A stretch of DNA of 64,000 nucleotides, from the NCBI GenBank assembly GCA_964458275.1, contig CAYWIE010000001.1, positions 60,588 through 124,587 on the forward strand, given 5' to 3'. Position 1 is the first letter of the stretch; every line of letters begins with the position of its first letter. Origin of the DNA: HGM04593 sp964458275 (GTDB lineage: Bacteria > Bacteroidota > Bacteroidia > Bacteroidales > Bacteroidaceae). The notes under the pieces were generated by a model. It did not search any database and was not told the origin of the DNA. It was given only the letters and a program-made list of their open reading frames with translations. The position numbers were made by a program, and so were the translations under genes. Below, piece after piece: positions 51,029 to 61,500 of this stretch.

Positions 51029-52369
51029 ATGCACTTAATGAAAAAAATCGTAATTTGTTTTTTGTTCTTCCCCGTTTTCATGTATGCACAGAATGAATAT
51101 GTGCAGATGAAGAATTGCAGCAGCCTGTGCCTTATCCCTGATTCATATTCTGCAACCGGCACCTCTGTTCTGCATATATTGCAAAATGATGGTGTAGGCA
51201 TTTATGACAATAATATAAATCTGGTAAAGACAATAGGTCTGAACGAACAGGTATTTGTCTTTCAGTCCTCCCGTACGCGTTCGCGTTCTGTTGTTGGAGT
51301 CGAACGTTCATCAATCGTAAAAGTTGAAGACATCACGAGAGTGTATGCCGATTTTGCAGTGGGGCAAGGTCGGGATTTCGCGGCTCTCACTCACGGAGAG
51401 AAGCAATCTGTTATCATGGCGTATGACAAACAATTCAACTCAAATGTAGAGATGCGAGCAGAAGATGATTTTACAATATTCGTCAGTAAGGATTATGTAG
51501 GCAATAACTATTTTTGCTATCGTACATATCAATATAAATATCCCAAAAACGGTGTTCTGCTTGACACGGACGGAAAGGTATACCGTTTTAAAGCCGAATA
51601 TAGTTACAATTATTCCGAGTGGAGTGACTATACGGTTCATTACGATACCATCAGAAGTGAAAATAATATACTTGCATGTAACTATATAGGTGCGCAGGGA
51701 GTTGTATCTAATCGTTTTTATGTATCCTCGACTCTTTTTAATGAAGAAGAAACACTTGAATATGTTCGTCCGCTTTATACGCTTGTTGATGCTCCCGTTT
51801 TTTCATTTGTAACTCCGGATGATCCTGATGAGCCTGTAATAAGCGAGGGCGAATACACGGGTAAAAAACTCGCTGTTAGTGGAATAGAAATTCTTGCCGA
51901 GAATGGCACTGTAATAGATATAATCTCTTTTGGGAAAGAGTATGATGAAGTCGGAAATTATCAGCTTCTCAATGGTCATGTGTTATCAATAGGTGATGGC
52001 ATATCGGTTTTGCAGTTAGGTGAAAACAGGTTCATCTCTTTTGATACAGTCGATGATGAAGAAGGTGTGATATCTGTCTATAAGCATTTCTATAAAATAA
52101 ATGCAGGAGCAAGTTCGGTTGAGGCTGTGAATTCACCTGCTTGCATTAAGGTATTCCAGGGTGGCCCACAGAGTATTGAGGTGAACTATAATGCAGATAA
52201 TGACGGAGTTGCAGAGCTAATCTCTGTTGCAGGGGAAAAGTGTGCTTCGCAAAGAGTCTATGCAGGGAGTGGCGACTTTCGTATGAATGTAAACAGGAGC
52301 GGGACATATATACTTACTTTAAGCGAGGACGGCACCATAGTAGATTCCAGGAAGATATTGATTAAATGA
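51029..52369 (+). CDS. Exported protein with a T9SS-type C-terminal sorting domain
   Basis: This 446-residue protein has a signal peptide (KKIVICFLFFPVFMYAQ) and a beta-rich body without recognised catalytic motifs. Its end is typical of the type A sorting domain used by the type IX system: AELISVAGEKCASQRVYAG, then GTYILTLSEDGTIVDSRKIL and a final Lys. It is therefore probably exported to the surface or medium. A second ATG at 51038 would also give a normal signal peptide. The 13-bp motif variant lies just before the start. Confidence 0.75.
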   Translation: MHLMKKIVICFLFFPVFMYAQNEYVQMKNCSSLCLIPDSYSATGTSVLHILQNDGVGIYDNNINLVKTIGLNEQVFVFQSSRTRSRSVVGVERSSIVKVEDITRVYADFAVGQGRDFAALTHGEKQSVIMAYDKQFNSNVEMRAEDDFTIFVSKDYVGNNYFCYRTYQYKYPKNGVLLDTDGKVYRFKAEYSYNYSEWSDYTVHYDTIRSENNILACNYIGAQGVVSNRFYVSSTLFNEEETLEYVRPLYTLVDAPVFSFVTPDDPDEPVISEGEYTGKKLAVSGIEILAENGTVIDIISFGKEYDEVGNYQLLNGHVLSIGDGISVLQLGENRFISFDTVDDEEGVISVYKHFYKINAGASSVEAVNSPACIKVFQGGPQSIEVNYNADNDGVAELISVAGEKCASQRVYAGSGDFRMNVNRSGTYILTLSEDGTIVDSRKILIK

Positions 52370-52394
52370 AAAGGCTTTAGCACTGTCCTTGAAA

Positions 52395-52994
52395 TCACAG
52401 ATTCCCTGACAGCACCTCTATTACCACGCGCTCCGTCATGCTGTCCTCTCCCATAGGGTCGTAGCTCTTTTTCAGGCTTGCCCCGAAGAGCGATGCAAAC
52501 GACTGGTAGAAGGCAGCCTTGAATGAACCCATAAAGAGCCTTATCAATTGGTAGGCATTCTGGTCGCATTGTCTGTCGACAAGCTTTATCAGCAGTTTTC
52601 CCTGTCGCAAAGAGAGCTTTTTCATCTTAGGGGTGTATGTCTCTTTCAGCTCCTTTTCGAGCTTGTCGATATGTCGTTTTTTTGCCTTTTCATCGGGCAA
52701 AATCTGGAGAGTCTCGTATGTCTCTATTATTATTTTGCGTATTTCGGTGGCCAACGGCAGTGTCTTTTTCACGTCGTACACCAAGCGGTCGAATCTTCTT
52801 CTCTCTCTCTTGCTCTTGAAGTTGAGAGGGGTGAATATGTAGACGGGCGGCAGCTTTATGTATGCAATGGTCTCGCCATTATGGGTGGTAGTACCCAGAA
52901 TGTAGGCCTTTCCGTCGTTGTTCTGCGCCTCGGCAGGAAGAGACGATAGGACGAAAAGCAGCGAAATACATATAAGTGCAATCCGATTTTTCAT
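52395..52994 (-). CDS. DUF4294 domain exported protein
   Basis: This 199-residue protein has a signal peptide (ALICISLLFVLSSLPAEAQ). It then has the DUF4294-type sequence: IAYIKLPPVYIFTPLNFKSK, RRRFDRLVYDVKKTLPLA and LIKLVDRQCDQNAYQLIRLF. The domain is common in Bacteroidota and has no known function. The body is basic and helical, so it may bind an envelope component. It is divergent from the ABC exporter gene. Confidence 0.85.
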   Translation of the reverse strand: MKNRIALICISLLFVLSSLPAEAQNNDGKAYILGTTTHNGETIAYIKLPPVYIFTPLNFKSKRERRRFDRLVYDVKKTLPLATEIRKIIIETYETLQILPDEKAKKRHIDKLEKELKETYTPKMKKLSLRQGKLLIKLVDRQCDQNAYQLIRLFMGSFKAAFYQSFASLFGASLKKSYDPMGEDSMTERVVIEVLSGNL

Positions 52995-53066
52995 AGTTGC
53001 AAAAATAATTGAATTGTTGCAAGTGGTGGCATTTATTGATATTAAAAATGATAAACTGACGTCTAT

Positions 53067-53090
53067 TACGGATAAAAATCCGTATATTCG
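53067..53090 (+). promoter_or_regulatory. Palindrome and weak -7 box before the ABC exporter gene
   Basis: TACGGAT (53067-53073) and ATCCGTA (53078-53084) form a perfect 7-bp inverted repeat with an AAAA spacer. It overlaps TATATTCG (53083-53090), a one-mismatch -7 box 25 bp before the ATG. It could be a small operator. Confidence 0.4.
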
Positions 53091-53115
53091 CAAAATATTT
53101 TAATCTATTACCGCA

Positions 53116-54960
53116 ATGAAAGAGTTTTTTAAGGTCTTGAAGAGATATATTCCACCTTACAAGAAAATGCTGCTTCTTTCGCTGATATTTACATTCGTAT
53201 CGGCAATACTCAACGTATTCTCATTCATGATAATAATACCTATCTTGCAGATTCTCTTCAAGATAACCGACACATCAGATCTTACTCTCATCCCCTGGAG
53301 CGAGATGAACTCCGAAAATGCTCAGGAAGTAGTCCTTAACAACGCAAACTACTATCTCAACGCTTTCATAGAGAGCAACGGAGCCTCCATGACACTGCTC
53401 CTGCTCGGTATTTTCCTGATAGTGATGACATTGCTGAAGACGGCAAGCTATTTCGGCTCGTCTGCATCCATCATTCCTCTTCGCACAGGCGTTGTGCGCG
53501 ATATACGTACACAATTGTACGACAAAGTGTTGAGTTTGCCGCTCGGCTTTTTTTCCAAAGAACGCAAGGGCGACATCATTGCCCGCATGAGCGGCGACGT
53601 TGTCGAGGTGGAGAACTCGATTTCCGGTTCGATAGATATGCTCATAAAGAACCCTATCTACATTGTAATATATTTTACCACACTTGTTTACGTTAGTTGG
53701 GAGCTGACGCTTTTCACCATTACAGTGTTCCCCCTTTTGGGATGGATTATGGGTCTTGTGGGCAGAAAACTTAAGCAGAAATCGCTTCTTGCGCAGGCAA
53801 AGCTCAGCGAAACAATGTCTCAGATGGAGGAGACACTCGGCGGATTGCGCATAGTAAAGGCTTTCCTTGCCGAGAAGAAAATGTCGCACCGCTTTCTGAA
53901 GGTGAGCAACGAGCTTCGCAATGCAACGATGCGTGTAACCATGCGCCAGGCAATGGCACACCCGGTGAGCGAGTTTCTCGGCACCTGCGTGATAGTGATT
54001 GTGCTGTGGTTCGGCGGAACACTCATCCTCGGCGACAATTCTCCGATATCTGCACCTGCCTTCATCTATTATCTGACAATACTTTACAGCATAATAAACC
54101 CGTTGAAGGAGTTCTCGAAAGCGTCGTACAACATCCCTCGCGGATTGGCGTCAATGGAGCGCATCGACAAGATTCTCAACAGCGAGAATCCTATCTTCGA
54201 CAAGCAGGATGCAACCTCGATAAAGAGCATGGAAAAGGGAATAGAGATCCGCAATCTTTCGTTCTCCTACGATGGCGAAAAGAGGGTGCTCAACGACATC
54301 AACCTAACCATCGGCAAGGGAAAGACCATTGCTCTTGTAGGTCAGTCGGGTTCGGGTAAATCTACCCTTGTCGACCTCATTCCCCGTTACTACGATGTTG
54401 CAGAGGGCGAGGTACTCATCGATGGAGTAAACGTCAAGGATATGACCATCAAGTCGTTGCGTTCGCTTATCGGTAATGTCAATCAAGAGGCGATATTGTT
54501 CAACGACACATTCTACAACAATATAACCTTCGGTGTCGAGAATGCGACGATGGAGCAGGTGATAGAGGCCGCAAAGATTGCCAATGCCCACGACTTCATC
54601 ATGGCAACCGAAAATGGATACGATACCAATGTCGGCGACAGAGGATGCCTGCTCTCAGGCGGACAGCGTCAGCGCATAAGCATAGCTCGCGCAATTCTCA
54701 AGAACCCTCCTATCCTCATCCTCGACGAGGCAACCTCGGCACTCGACACCGAGTCGGAGCGTCTGGTGCAGGAGGCACTTGAACGTCTGATGAAGACAAG
54801 AACAACCATTGCCATTGCCCACCGTCTCTCTACCATAAAGAATGCCGATGAGATATGCGTGCTCATGGAGGGACGCATCGTCGAGCGCGGCAAGCACGAT
54901 GAGCTTCTGCAACAGAATGGAGTCTACAAGCGTTTGAACGACATGCAAAGCCTCTCCTGA
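53116..54960 (+). CDS. MsbA-like ABC exporter (lipid or drug type), fused half-transporter
   Basis: This 614-residue protein has six membrane helices in residues 1-330 and an ATPase domain from about 375. Walker A GQSGSGKSTL is near 410, the signature LLSGGQRQRISIARA near 515-529, Walker B ILILDEATSALD near 534-545 and the switch His in IAHRLSTI near 567. The layout fits MsbA-type exporters, which flip lipid A or lipid-linked molecules, but specificity is not shown by the sequence. The LOG-family gene begins 4 bp after it. Confidence 0.9.
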   Translation: MKEFFKVLKRYIPPYKKMLLLSLIFTFVSAILNVFSFMIIIPILQILFKITDTSDLTLIPWSEMNSENAQEVVLNNANYYLNAFIESNGASMTLLLLGIFLIVMTLLKTASYFGSSASIIPLRTGVVRDIRTQLYDKVLSLPLGFFSKERKGDIIARMSGDVVEVENSISGSIDMLIKNPIYIVIYFTTLVYVSWELTLFTITVFPLLGWIMGLVGRKLKQKSLLAQAKLSETMSQMEETLGGLRIVKAFLAEKKMSHRFLKVSNELRNATMRVTMRQAMAHPVSEFLGTCVIVIVLWFGGTLILGDNSPISAPAFIYYLTILYSIINPLKEFSKASYNIPRGLASMERIDKILNSENPIFDKQDATSIKSMEKGIEIRNLSFSYDGEKRVLNDINLTIGKGKTIALVGQSGSGKSTLVDLIPRYYDVAEGEVLIDGVNVKDMTIKSLRSLIGNVNQEAILFNDTFYNNITFGVENATMEQVIEAAKIANAHDFIMATENGYDTNVGDRGCLLSGGQRQRISIARAILKNPPILILDEATSALDTESERLVQEALERLMKTRTTIAIAHRLSTIKNADEICVLMEGRIVERGKHDELLQQNGVYKRLNDMQSLS

Positions 54961-54964
54961 TGCC

Positions 54965-55501
54965 ATGCGAAGTATAGGTCTCTTCTGTGCGGCCTCAGAG
55001 ATGATTGAGGCGATATATGTCAGTCGTGCACGCGAATTGGGCGAGTGGATAGGCGACAGCCGCCACACGCTTGTTTATGGAGGAGCAGCAAAGGGATTGA
55101 TGGAGGTTACAGCGTCGGCTGCCAAGGAGCACGGTGCCCGCGTGGTGGGCGTTGTACCCGAAATACTTGTCGAGCGCGGCAGTGTGAGCGCCCTGCTCGA
55201 CGAAACGGTGGTTGTAGCCAACCTTAGCGAGCGAAAAGATGTTATTCTCGGCAGGAGCGACATACTTGTAGCCTTGCCCGGCGGCATAGGCACGCTCGAC
55301 GAGGTGTTTCATGTGATGGCGGCGGCAACCATCGGATTCCACGATAAAAAGGTGGTTTTTTATAATGTGAACGGCTTTTGGGACAGTATGGCTGCGCTGT
55401 TGGAGGATTATAAGGCAAAAAACTTCCTGCGTGGCGAGACAGACAGGTATTTTGCATTTGCCAATAGTCTCGAAGAACTGATAGATATAATAGGAAAATG
55501 A
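54965..55501 (+). CDS. LOG-family protein (TIGR00730, lysine decarboxylase-like Rossmann fold)
   Basis: This 178-residue protein has the family motif LPGGIGTLDEVFHVM near 103-117 with the conserved PGGxGTxxE, and YGGAAKGLMEVTA near 39-51. LOG proteins hydrolyse nucleoside 5'-monophosphates to release the base (first known in cytokinin activation). Whether this one acts on adenine-type nucleotides is not known. It overlaps the PfkB gene by 4 bp. Confidence 0.92.
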   Translation: MRSIGLFCAASEMIEAIYVSRARELGEWIGDSRHTLVYGGAAKGLMEVTASAAKEHGARVVGVVPEILVERGSVSALLDETVVVANLSERKDVILGRSDILVALPGGIGTLDEVFHVMAAATIGFHDKKVVFYNVNGFWDSMAALLEDYKAKNFLRGETDRYFAFANSLEELIDIIGK

Positions 55502-56424
55502 AAAAGATAATAGGAATAGGCGAGACCATTCTCGATATACTCTTCAAGGACAATCAACCCGTAAAGGCTGTTCCCGGCGGTTCGGTCTTCAACAGCATTG
55601 TTTCGTTGGGTCGCATGGGGTGCAATGCAGCCCTTGTGAGCGAGGTGGGCAGCGACCGCGTCGGAAACATGGTTGTCGATTTCCTTTCGGGCAATGGAGT
55701 GGATGTTTCGTCGGTCTACCGTTTCCGTGATGCAAAATCGCCCGTATCGCTCGCTTTCCTTAACGAAAAGAACGATGCGGAGTATCTCTTCTACAAGGAG
55801 AATACAGACGACCATCTCCAGATAGAGTTTCCGCAGATAGCCCCCGACGATATTGTAATCTATGGCTCATATTTTGTGCTTAACCCGCAGTTGCGTCCGA
55901 AGGTGAAAAGCTTCCTCGAATATGCACGCAGCCGTGGTGCCATACTATATTACGATGTCAATTTCCGCAAGAACCACGCAGCAGAGAAACTGAAATTGGC
56001 AGAGGCGCTTATCGAAAATTACGAATTTGCTGACATTGTGCGCGGTTCCATCGAGGATTTCGGCGTGCTCTACGGCTGCGAAGATGCCGAAAGAATATAC
56101 AATTCAAACATAAAGTTCTATTGCCCCAACTTCATCTGCACTCATGGTTCAGAGGGTGTAAGGCTCTTTACCCGTAACCTTGCTGTCGCATACGATGTTC
56201 CGGCTGTAAAGGTTGTGAGCAGCGTAGGTGCCGGCGACAATTTCAATGCAGGCGTGCTCTACGGATTGCAGAAGGCGGCGCTTTCCCGCGAGGAGATAGG
56301 CTCTTTGGAGAGGCAACAGTGGGACGGGATAATAAAATGCGGACTCGACTTCAGTGCTCATGCCTGCACACTTGTCGACAATTATGTGGAACAGTTGTGG
56401 GCTGACAACTATTGTAAACAATAA
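55498..56424 (+). CDS. PfkB-family carbohydrate kinase
   Basis: This 308-residue kinase starts IIGIGETILDILFKDNQPVK and has GGSVFNSIVSLGRMG near 27-41. The catalytic VGAGDNFNAGVLYGL near 243-257 contains the Asp of the GAGD anion hole. It phosphorylates a sugar such as fructose or a similar ketose; the exact substrate is not shown. It is coupled to the LOG gene by a 4-bp overlap and is 4 bp before the next gene. Confidence 0.9.
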   Translation: MKKIIGIGETILDILFKDNQPVKAVPGGSVFNSIVSLGRMGCNAALVSEVGSDRVGNMVVDFLSGNGVDVSSVYRFRDAKSPVSLAFLNEKNDAEYLFYKENTDDHLQIEFPQIAPDDIVIYGSYFVLNPQLRPKVKSFLEYARSRGAILYYDVNFRKNHAAEKLKLAEALIENYEFADIVRGSIEDFGVLYGCEDAERIYNSNIKFYCPNFICTHGSEGVRLFTRNLAVAYDVPAVKVVSSVGAGDNFNAGVLYGLQKAALSREEIGSLERQQWDGIIKCGLDFSAHACTLVDNYVEQLWADNYCKQ

Positions 56425-56428
56425 TTAT

Positions 56429-56842
56429 ATGCTATTAGGATTGCGTACAATATCTCTATATCTGCTGTCGGTGGCAATGACTTTGCTGCTGGCTTTCAGG
56501 GTATTGCCGCATCATCATCATACATTGCATCTGCCCGGCACGCTTGCAACGGTCGAAACAATGCATTTAGGTGCGGAGAGTTGCGACGGCGAGGAGTCTC
56601 ATCAACACGATTCTTCTTGCGATTGCCCCGGCGAGAAAATATTGTACTACACACTGCCCTGCGACGACATTGAGACATATAAGTTTCTGTTCTCATGTGA
56701 GTTTTCGCCTATCTTATTAGTAGAACAGGAGAAACTCCAGTCGCCGGCATCTGCTCCCGCTCATGCTCCGCCATACATAGTCCTGAAAATACCGGACAAG
56801 CATATAGCCGGGATTTCGCTTCGTGCTCCGCCTGCCGTTTGA
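56429..56842 (+). CDS. His-rich exported protein of the RND heavy-metal operon (DUF6769-like)
   Basis: This 137-residue protein has an N-terminal membrane or signal segment (LRTISLYLLSVAMTLLLAF), then LPHHHHTLHLPG and a Cys/His cluster (CDGEESHQHDSSCDCPGE). It looks like a small periplasmic metal-binding protein. It lies 50 bp before the CzcB gene, as in other Bacteroidales heavy-metal efflux sets. The ATG at 56429 is chosen; the longer frame begins inside the kinase gene. Confidence 0.75.
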   Translation: MLLGLRTISLYLLSVAMTLLLAFRVLPHHHHTLHLPGTLATVETMHLGAESCDGEESHQHDSSCDCPGEKILYYTLPCDDIETYKFLFSCEFSPILLVEQEKLQSPASAPAHAPPYIVLKIPDKHIAGISLRAPPAV

Positions 56843-56892
56843 TTATTCCGATAGAGATTTCCTTTCCCAATAGTCAAACAAAAAAGCAAAAA

Positions 56893-58524
56893 ATGAAAAA
56901 CATATTTCTTTTTATTTCAATATTTTCCATTGCGTTGTTCTTGACAAGTTGCGGTGGACACAATCACGAAGCACACGACCACTCGCACGATGCCCATGCA
57001 CATGACCATTCGCACGATGCTCATGCACATGATCACTCGCACGATGCTCATGCACATGACCACTCGCACGATGCCCATGCACACGAACATTCGCATGATG
57101 CCCATGCACACGATCATGGCAATGCCTCATCCGAACCGTTGACCTTTACCGCATACGGCGATTCTTTGGAAATTTTTGCCGAAATAGGCAAATTGCACGC
57201 GGGAGAAGAGAGCTTCATTCTTGCGCACCTCACTAAACTGAGCGACTACAAGCCTCTCGACGTCCCCGAAGTGCAATTCACACTTAATGTTGCGGGAACA
57301 TCCGCACAGTTCACAGCAAAAAGGGAGCGTCCCGGAATCTATCGCAGCCATCTTACCCCGTCAAAGGGCGGCAAGGGCGAAATTGTGTGCAAGGCACAGT
57401 CCGGCGAAGTAGAGACAACAGTCGCTTTCCCTGTTGCGGTATGCGAGGCAGGACATCACCATCATCACGCAGAGCCTGCACATGAACATGGCAGCAATAT
57501 GGTCTCTTTTCCCAAAGAGCAGAGCTGGAAGATTGATTTTGCCACAGAAACAGTCTCTCCCCGCAAGATAAACAGCGTAGTGAAGGGAGTGGCGGCTGTA
57601 TCCAATGCCCCCGAAAATATAACCACCATAGTTGCTGCCACAAGCGGAAAGGTGCATTACACATCTGCTGTGGCGGCAGGCAGCGAAGTGAGAGCAGGAG
57701 CCACGCTCTTTGTGCTCGAAACAGGTGATGTGGCAGACGGCAACGCCGCACTGAAATTTGCCGATGCCGAGAGCCGTTACAACTATGCAAAGGCAGAGTA
57801 TGAGCGAAAATCGGAACTTGTAAAGACAAAAATTGTCTCCTTGAGCGATTTTCAGGCAACAGAGGCAGAATATCTTCGTGCAAAGGCAGTATACGAAAAT
57901 CTGAGCAAGAATTTCAAAGGCGGCAAAATGCTTCTGAAGTCTCCCGTTACGGGATACATCTCTGACATCATGGTAGCCGGCGGCGATTATGTGGCAGAAG
58001 GCACCCCGCTTGCCACACTGCAACGCGACGGAGAACTGCAGCTCTTCTGCGAGGTTCCCGTGAGACATGCGGCAATCCTTCGCAACCTGAGCGACATAAA
58101 CATAGAACTCAACGACGGCACCTGCTGCTCGCTTGCCGAGGCACAAGGCCGTATCGCAGGCGTAGGCCGTGCCATACAGAGCGATTGCAGCATGCTGCCT
58201 GTAACAGTGATGGTGAAGAACCTCAAAGGAGTAGTTCCCGGCAACATTGTGAACCTCTATCTGATAGCACCCGAAAAGGGTGAAAATCTCGTCGTTCCCC
58301 GCACCGCCCTCGTCGAGGAGATGGGCAAATTCTTTGTCTTCGTGCAGCACACCCCTGTGATGTTCGAGAAGCGTCTTGTAACTCTTGGCACAAGCGACGG
58401 AAAGAACGTGCAGCTGCTCTCCGGTGTTATCGCCGGCGAAAGAGTGGTAACAAAGGGCGCTGTGTCGCTCAAGCTCTCACAAGGTGCAGGTGCACTCGAC
58501 CCCCATGCAGGACACGTACATTAA
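56893..58524 (+). CDS. CzcB/CusB-like periplasmic adaptor lipoprotein with His-rich arm
   Basis: This 543-residue lipoprotein (lipobox FLTSC near residue 20) begins its mature part with a stretch of about 55 residues of His, Asp and Ala, coded by a 27-bp tandem repeat. A second His cluster (GHHHHHAEPAHEHG) lies near residues 187-200. The adaptor body has the lipoyl-like KVHYTSAVAAGSEVRAGATL, a hairpin and a second half (VTGYISDIMVAGGDYVAEGT). It would couple CzcA to an outer-membrane duct and may bind incoming metal itself. The longer frame upstream is not conserved. Confidence 0.88.
   Translation: MKNIFLFISIFSIALFLTSCGGHNHEAHDHSHDAHAHDHSHDAHAHDHSHDAHAHDHSHDAHAHEHSHDAHAHDHGNASSEPLTFTAYGDSLEIFAEIGKLHAGEESFILAHLTKLSDYKPLDVPEVQFTLNVAGTSAQFTAKRERPGIYRSHLTPSKGGKGEIVCKAQSGEVETTVAFPVAVCEAGHHHHHAEPAHEHGSNMVSFPKEQSWKIDFATETVSPRKINSVVKGVAAVSNAPENITTIVAATSGKVHYTSAVAAGSEVRAGATLFVLETGDVADGNAALKFADAESRYNYAKAEYERKSELVKTKIVSLSDFQATEAEYLRAKAVYENLSKNFKGGKMLLKSPVTGYISDIMVAGGDYVAEGTPLATLQRDGELQLFCEVPVRHAAILRNLSDINIELNDGTCCSLAEAQGRIAGVGRAIQSDCSMLPVTVMVKNLKGVVPGNIVNLYLIAPEKGENLVVPRTALVEEMGKFFVFVQHTPVMFEKRLVTLGTSDGKNVQLLSGVIAGERVVTKGAVSLKLSQGAGALDPHAGHVH
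56974..57108 (+). repeat. 27-bp tandem repeat coding the His-rich arm (five units)
   Basis: Five in-frame 27-bp units begin at 56974, 57001, 57028, 57055 and 57082, each coding H-(D/E)-H-S-H-D-A-H-A. A partial sixth (HDHG) follows. The units differ at synonymous sites (GAC/GAT, GCC/GCT, CAC/CAT), and unit 5 has Glu for Asp. Being a multiple of 3, copy number can change without breaking the frame. Confidence 0.85.
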
Positions 58525-58542
58525 TATTCGGAGGGAACAGTC

Positions 58543-61500
58543 ATGTTGAATGCAATAATAAGATTCTCGCTCAACAACAAGTTGGCGATAATGCTGGCGG
58601 TGCTTCTTGTTACCATCGGCGGAATATATGCAGTGCAGAAGATAGAGGTCGATGTCTTCCCCGACCTCACTTCGCCGACAGTGGTAGTGCTCACCGATGC
58701 TACGGGCATGGCGCCCGAAGAGGTGGAGCGCCTTGTAACCTTCCCCATCGAGACTGCCGTAAACGGTGCAACCAATGTGCGTCGTGTACGTTCTACATCA
58801 TCTCAGGGATTTTCGTTCGTGTGGGTTGAATTTGACTGGGGTGTAGACATTTACAAAGCCCGTCAGGTGGTAAGCGAAAAGTTAGTGACGCTTGCCGATG
58901 CCCTTCCGCAAGGAATAACCCCCATGCTGGCTCCGCAGTCGAGTGTGATGGGAGAGATACTTTTCATAGGACTTCAGGCAGACACAACCTCGCTTATGGA
59001 GGTGAGGACGCTTGCCGAATGGGTGCTAAAGCCGGCAATCCTTGCCACCGGCGGAGTCTCGCAGGTAACAATCATCGGAGGCGACTACAAACAGTATCAG
59101 GTGCTTGCCGATGCAGGCAAAATGAACGTGTACGGCGTGTCGATGGACGAGCTTGAAGCTGCTGTCGCATCAATGAGCAACAACACAGCCGGAGGCGTAG
59201 TGCGCGAATATGGCAACGAATATGCCCTCAGAGGAATGGGACGTACAAACAACCTCGACGAGCTCGGACGCACCCTTGTGAAGATGCGTGGCGGCAGTCC
59301 CGTCTATGTAGCCGACGTTGCAGAGGTGTGCATAGCCGGTTCGGTAAGAATGGGATACGCTTCGCAGAATGCCACCCCGTCGGTAATCCTCTCAATATCA
59401 AAACAGCCCGGCATAAACACTCTGAATGTTACCGAAAACATAGAGCGCAACCTGCAAAGTGTGGCAAAGTCGCTGCCTGCCGATGTCAAGGTCGACACAA
59501 GAATATTCCGTCAGGCAGACTATATACACTCCTCAGTGAACAACGTGGGCAAGGCACTCATCGAAGGTGCAGTCTGTGTGGTGTTAGTGCTCTTCCTCTT
59601 CCTTATGAGCCTGCGCACGACAGTCATCTCCATCGTGGCAATCCCGCTCTCGCTCTTAGGAACTGTCATTGTGCTTTATCTGTTGGGAATGGACATAAAC
59701 ACAATGACGCTCGGTGGCATGTGCATAGCCATCGGCTCGCTTGTCGACGATGCAATCATAGACGTCGAGAATGTGTATAAGCGGTTGCGCGAGAATATCG
59801 CACGTCCCGCAGAGGAGCGTCTTTCGAGCTATCGCATAGTCTTTGAGGCATCATCGGAGATTCGCTCTTCAATCATCCATGCGACATTGATAATAATGGT
59901 AACTTTCATGCCCCTCTTCTTCTTGAGCGGGCTCGAAGGGCGTATGCTCAAACCGTTGGGCATAGCCTATCTCATCTCATTGCTGATGTCGCTGATAGTG
60001 GCAATGACTGTTACCCCTCTCATGTGCAAATGGATGCTCTCCGGCGAAAAATACCTGAAACGCAGAGAACGCAAGAATTGGGTGGAGCGTCTGGTCATCG
60101 ACAACTACGCACGCTCTCTCAACAAGGCTCTGCAACATGGAAAGGCAATTGTCTCTGCAATTGTAGTGCTGTTTGCATTTTCATTGCTGCTTTTTGCATT
60201 TATGGGACGCAGCTTCTTGCCCGAATTCAACGAGAAGGCACTGACGATAGCAGCAGTGTCGCGCCCCGGAGTGTCGCTCGACGAAGCCCACCGCATAGGC
60301 TCAATGATAGAGACAGAGCTCTTGCAGATACCGGAGGTTACAAGCACTGCCCGACGCACAGGACGTGGCGAGCTCGACGAACATTCGCAGACCTCCAACG
60401 GTGCCGAAATTGATGTCAACTTCGAACTCGACAGCCGTCCCAAGAGCGAATTCCTGCACGAAGTGCGTAGTCGCCTTGCTACAATTCCCGGAGTGGTAAC
60501 CTCAGTGGGACAGCCGCTCGAACACCGCATAGACCACATGGTCTCCGGTACACAGGCAGACCTTGCAATAAAGGTGTTCGGTCCCGACCTCAGCACGCTC
60601 TTCACGCTCGGCAACAAGATAAAAGAGAAACTGGCAGGCATGCCCAATGTCGTCGACCTTAACGTTGAGCAGCAGGTGGAGACTCCTCAGCTGCAGATAC
60701 GTGCCGACCGCGAACGTCTCGCGTTCTACGGAATCACGATGGAGCAGTTCAACGGCTTTGTCGAGGCTGCATTTCCCGGAAAAAAACTCGGCGAGGTGTA
60801 CGAAGAAGAGCGCAGCTTCGACCTTATACTCCGTCTCTCGCACGACAACACCGACAGCATGGAGGGCGTGAAGAATGCCCTCATAGATACACACGATGGC
60901 AAGAAGGTGCCTCTCGAATCAGTGGCGAGCATAGTCTCATGCGGAGGTCCGGCAGCCATCAGCCGCGAAAATGTTCAGCGCAAAGTGGTTGTCTCGGCAA
61001 ACATCACCGGAGGCAATGTCAACGGTGTTGTCGACAATATACGCAACCTGCTCGAAAGCGAGTTTCCTCTTGACGAAGGCTACCGCCTTGAGTACGGCGG
61101 ACAGTTCGAGAGTGCGCAGAGCGCGGCACGCACATTGTGGCTCACCTCATTCGTGGCACTTTGCATAGTGTTTGCACTGCTGTGCGGTGAGTTCAAGAGC
61201 ATGACGTTGTCGGCAGTGGTGATGCTCAACCTGCCGCTTGCGCTCATCGGAGGAGTGATTGCAACATACTTCTCTTCGGGAGTGATGAGCATCCCCTCCA
61301 TCATAGGACTTATAACCCTCTTCGGCATTGCCACCCGAAACGGAATATTGCTTGTGTCGCGCTACAGACATCTGCGCGAAGAGGGAGTGGCGCTTGACGA
61401 AGCTGTGCGCATAGGCTCGGCGGACCGTCTCACCCCTATTCTTATGACTGCTTTCACTTCGGCGCTTGCACTTGTGCCGATGGTGCTCGACGGCTCATCG

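Noticed and set aside
56974..57108. Regular 27-bp repeats that could be mistaken for a CRISPR array
   Set aside because: The units are directly adjacent with no spacers and are in frame with a lipoprotein gene.
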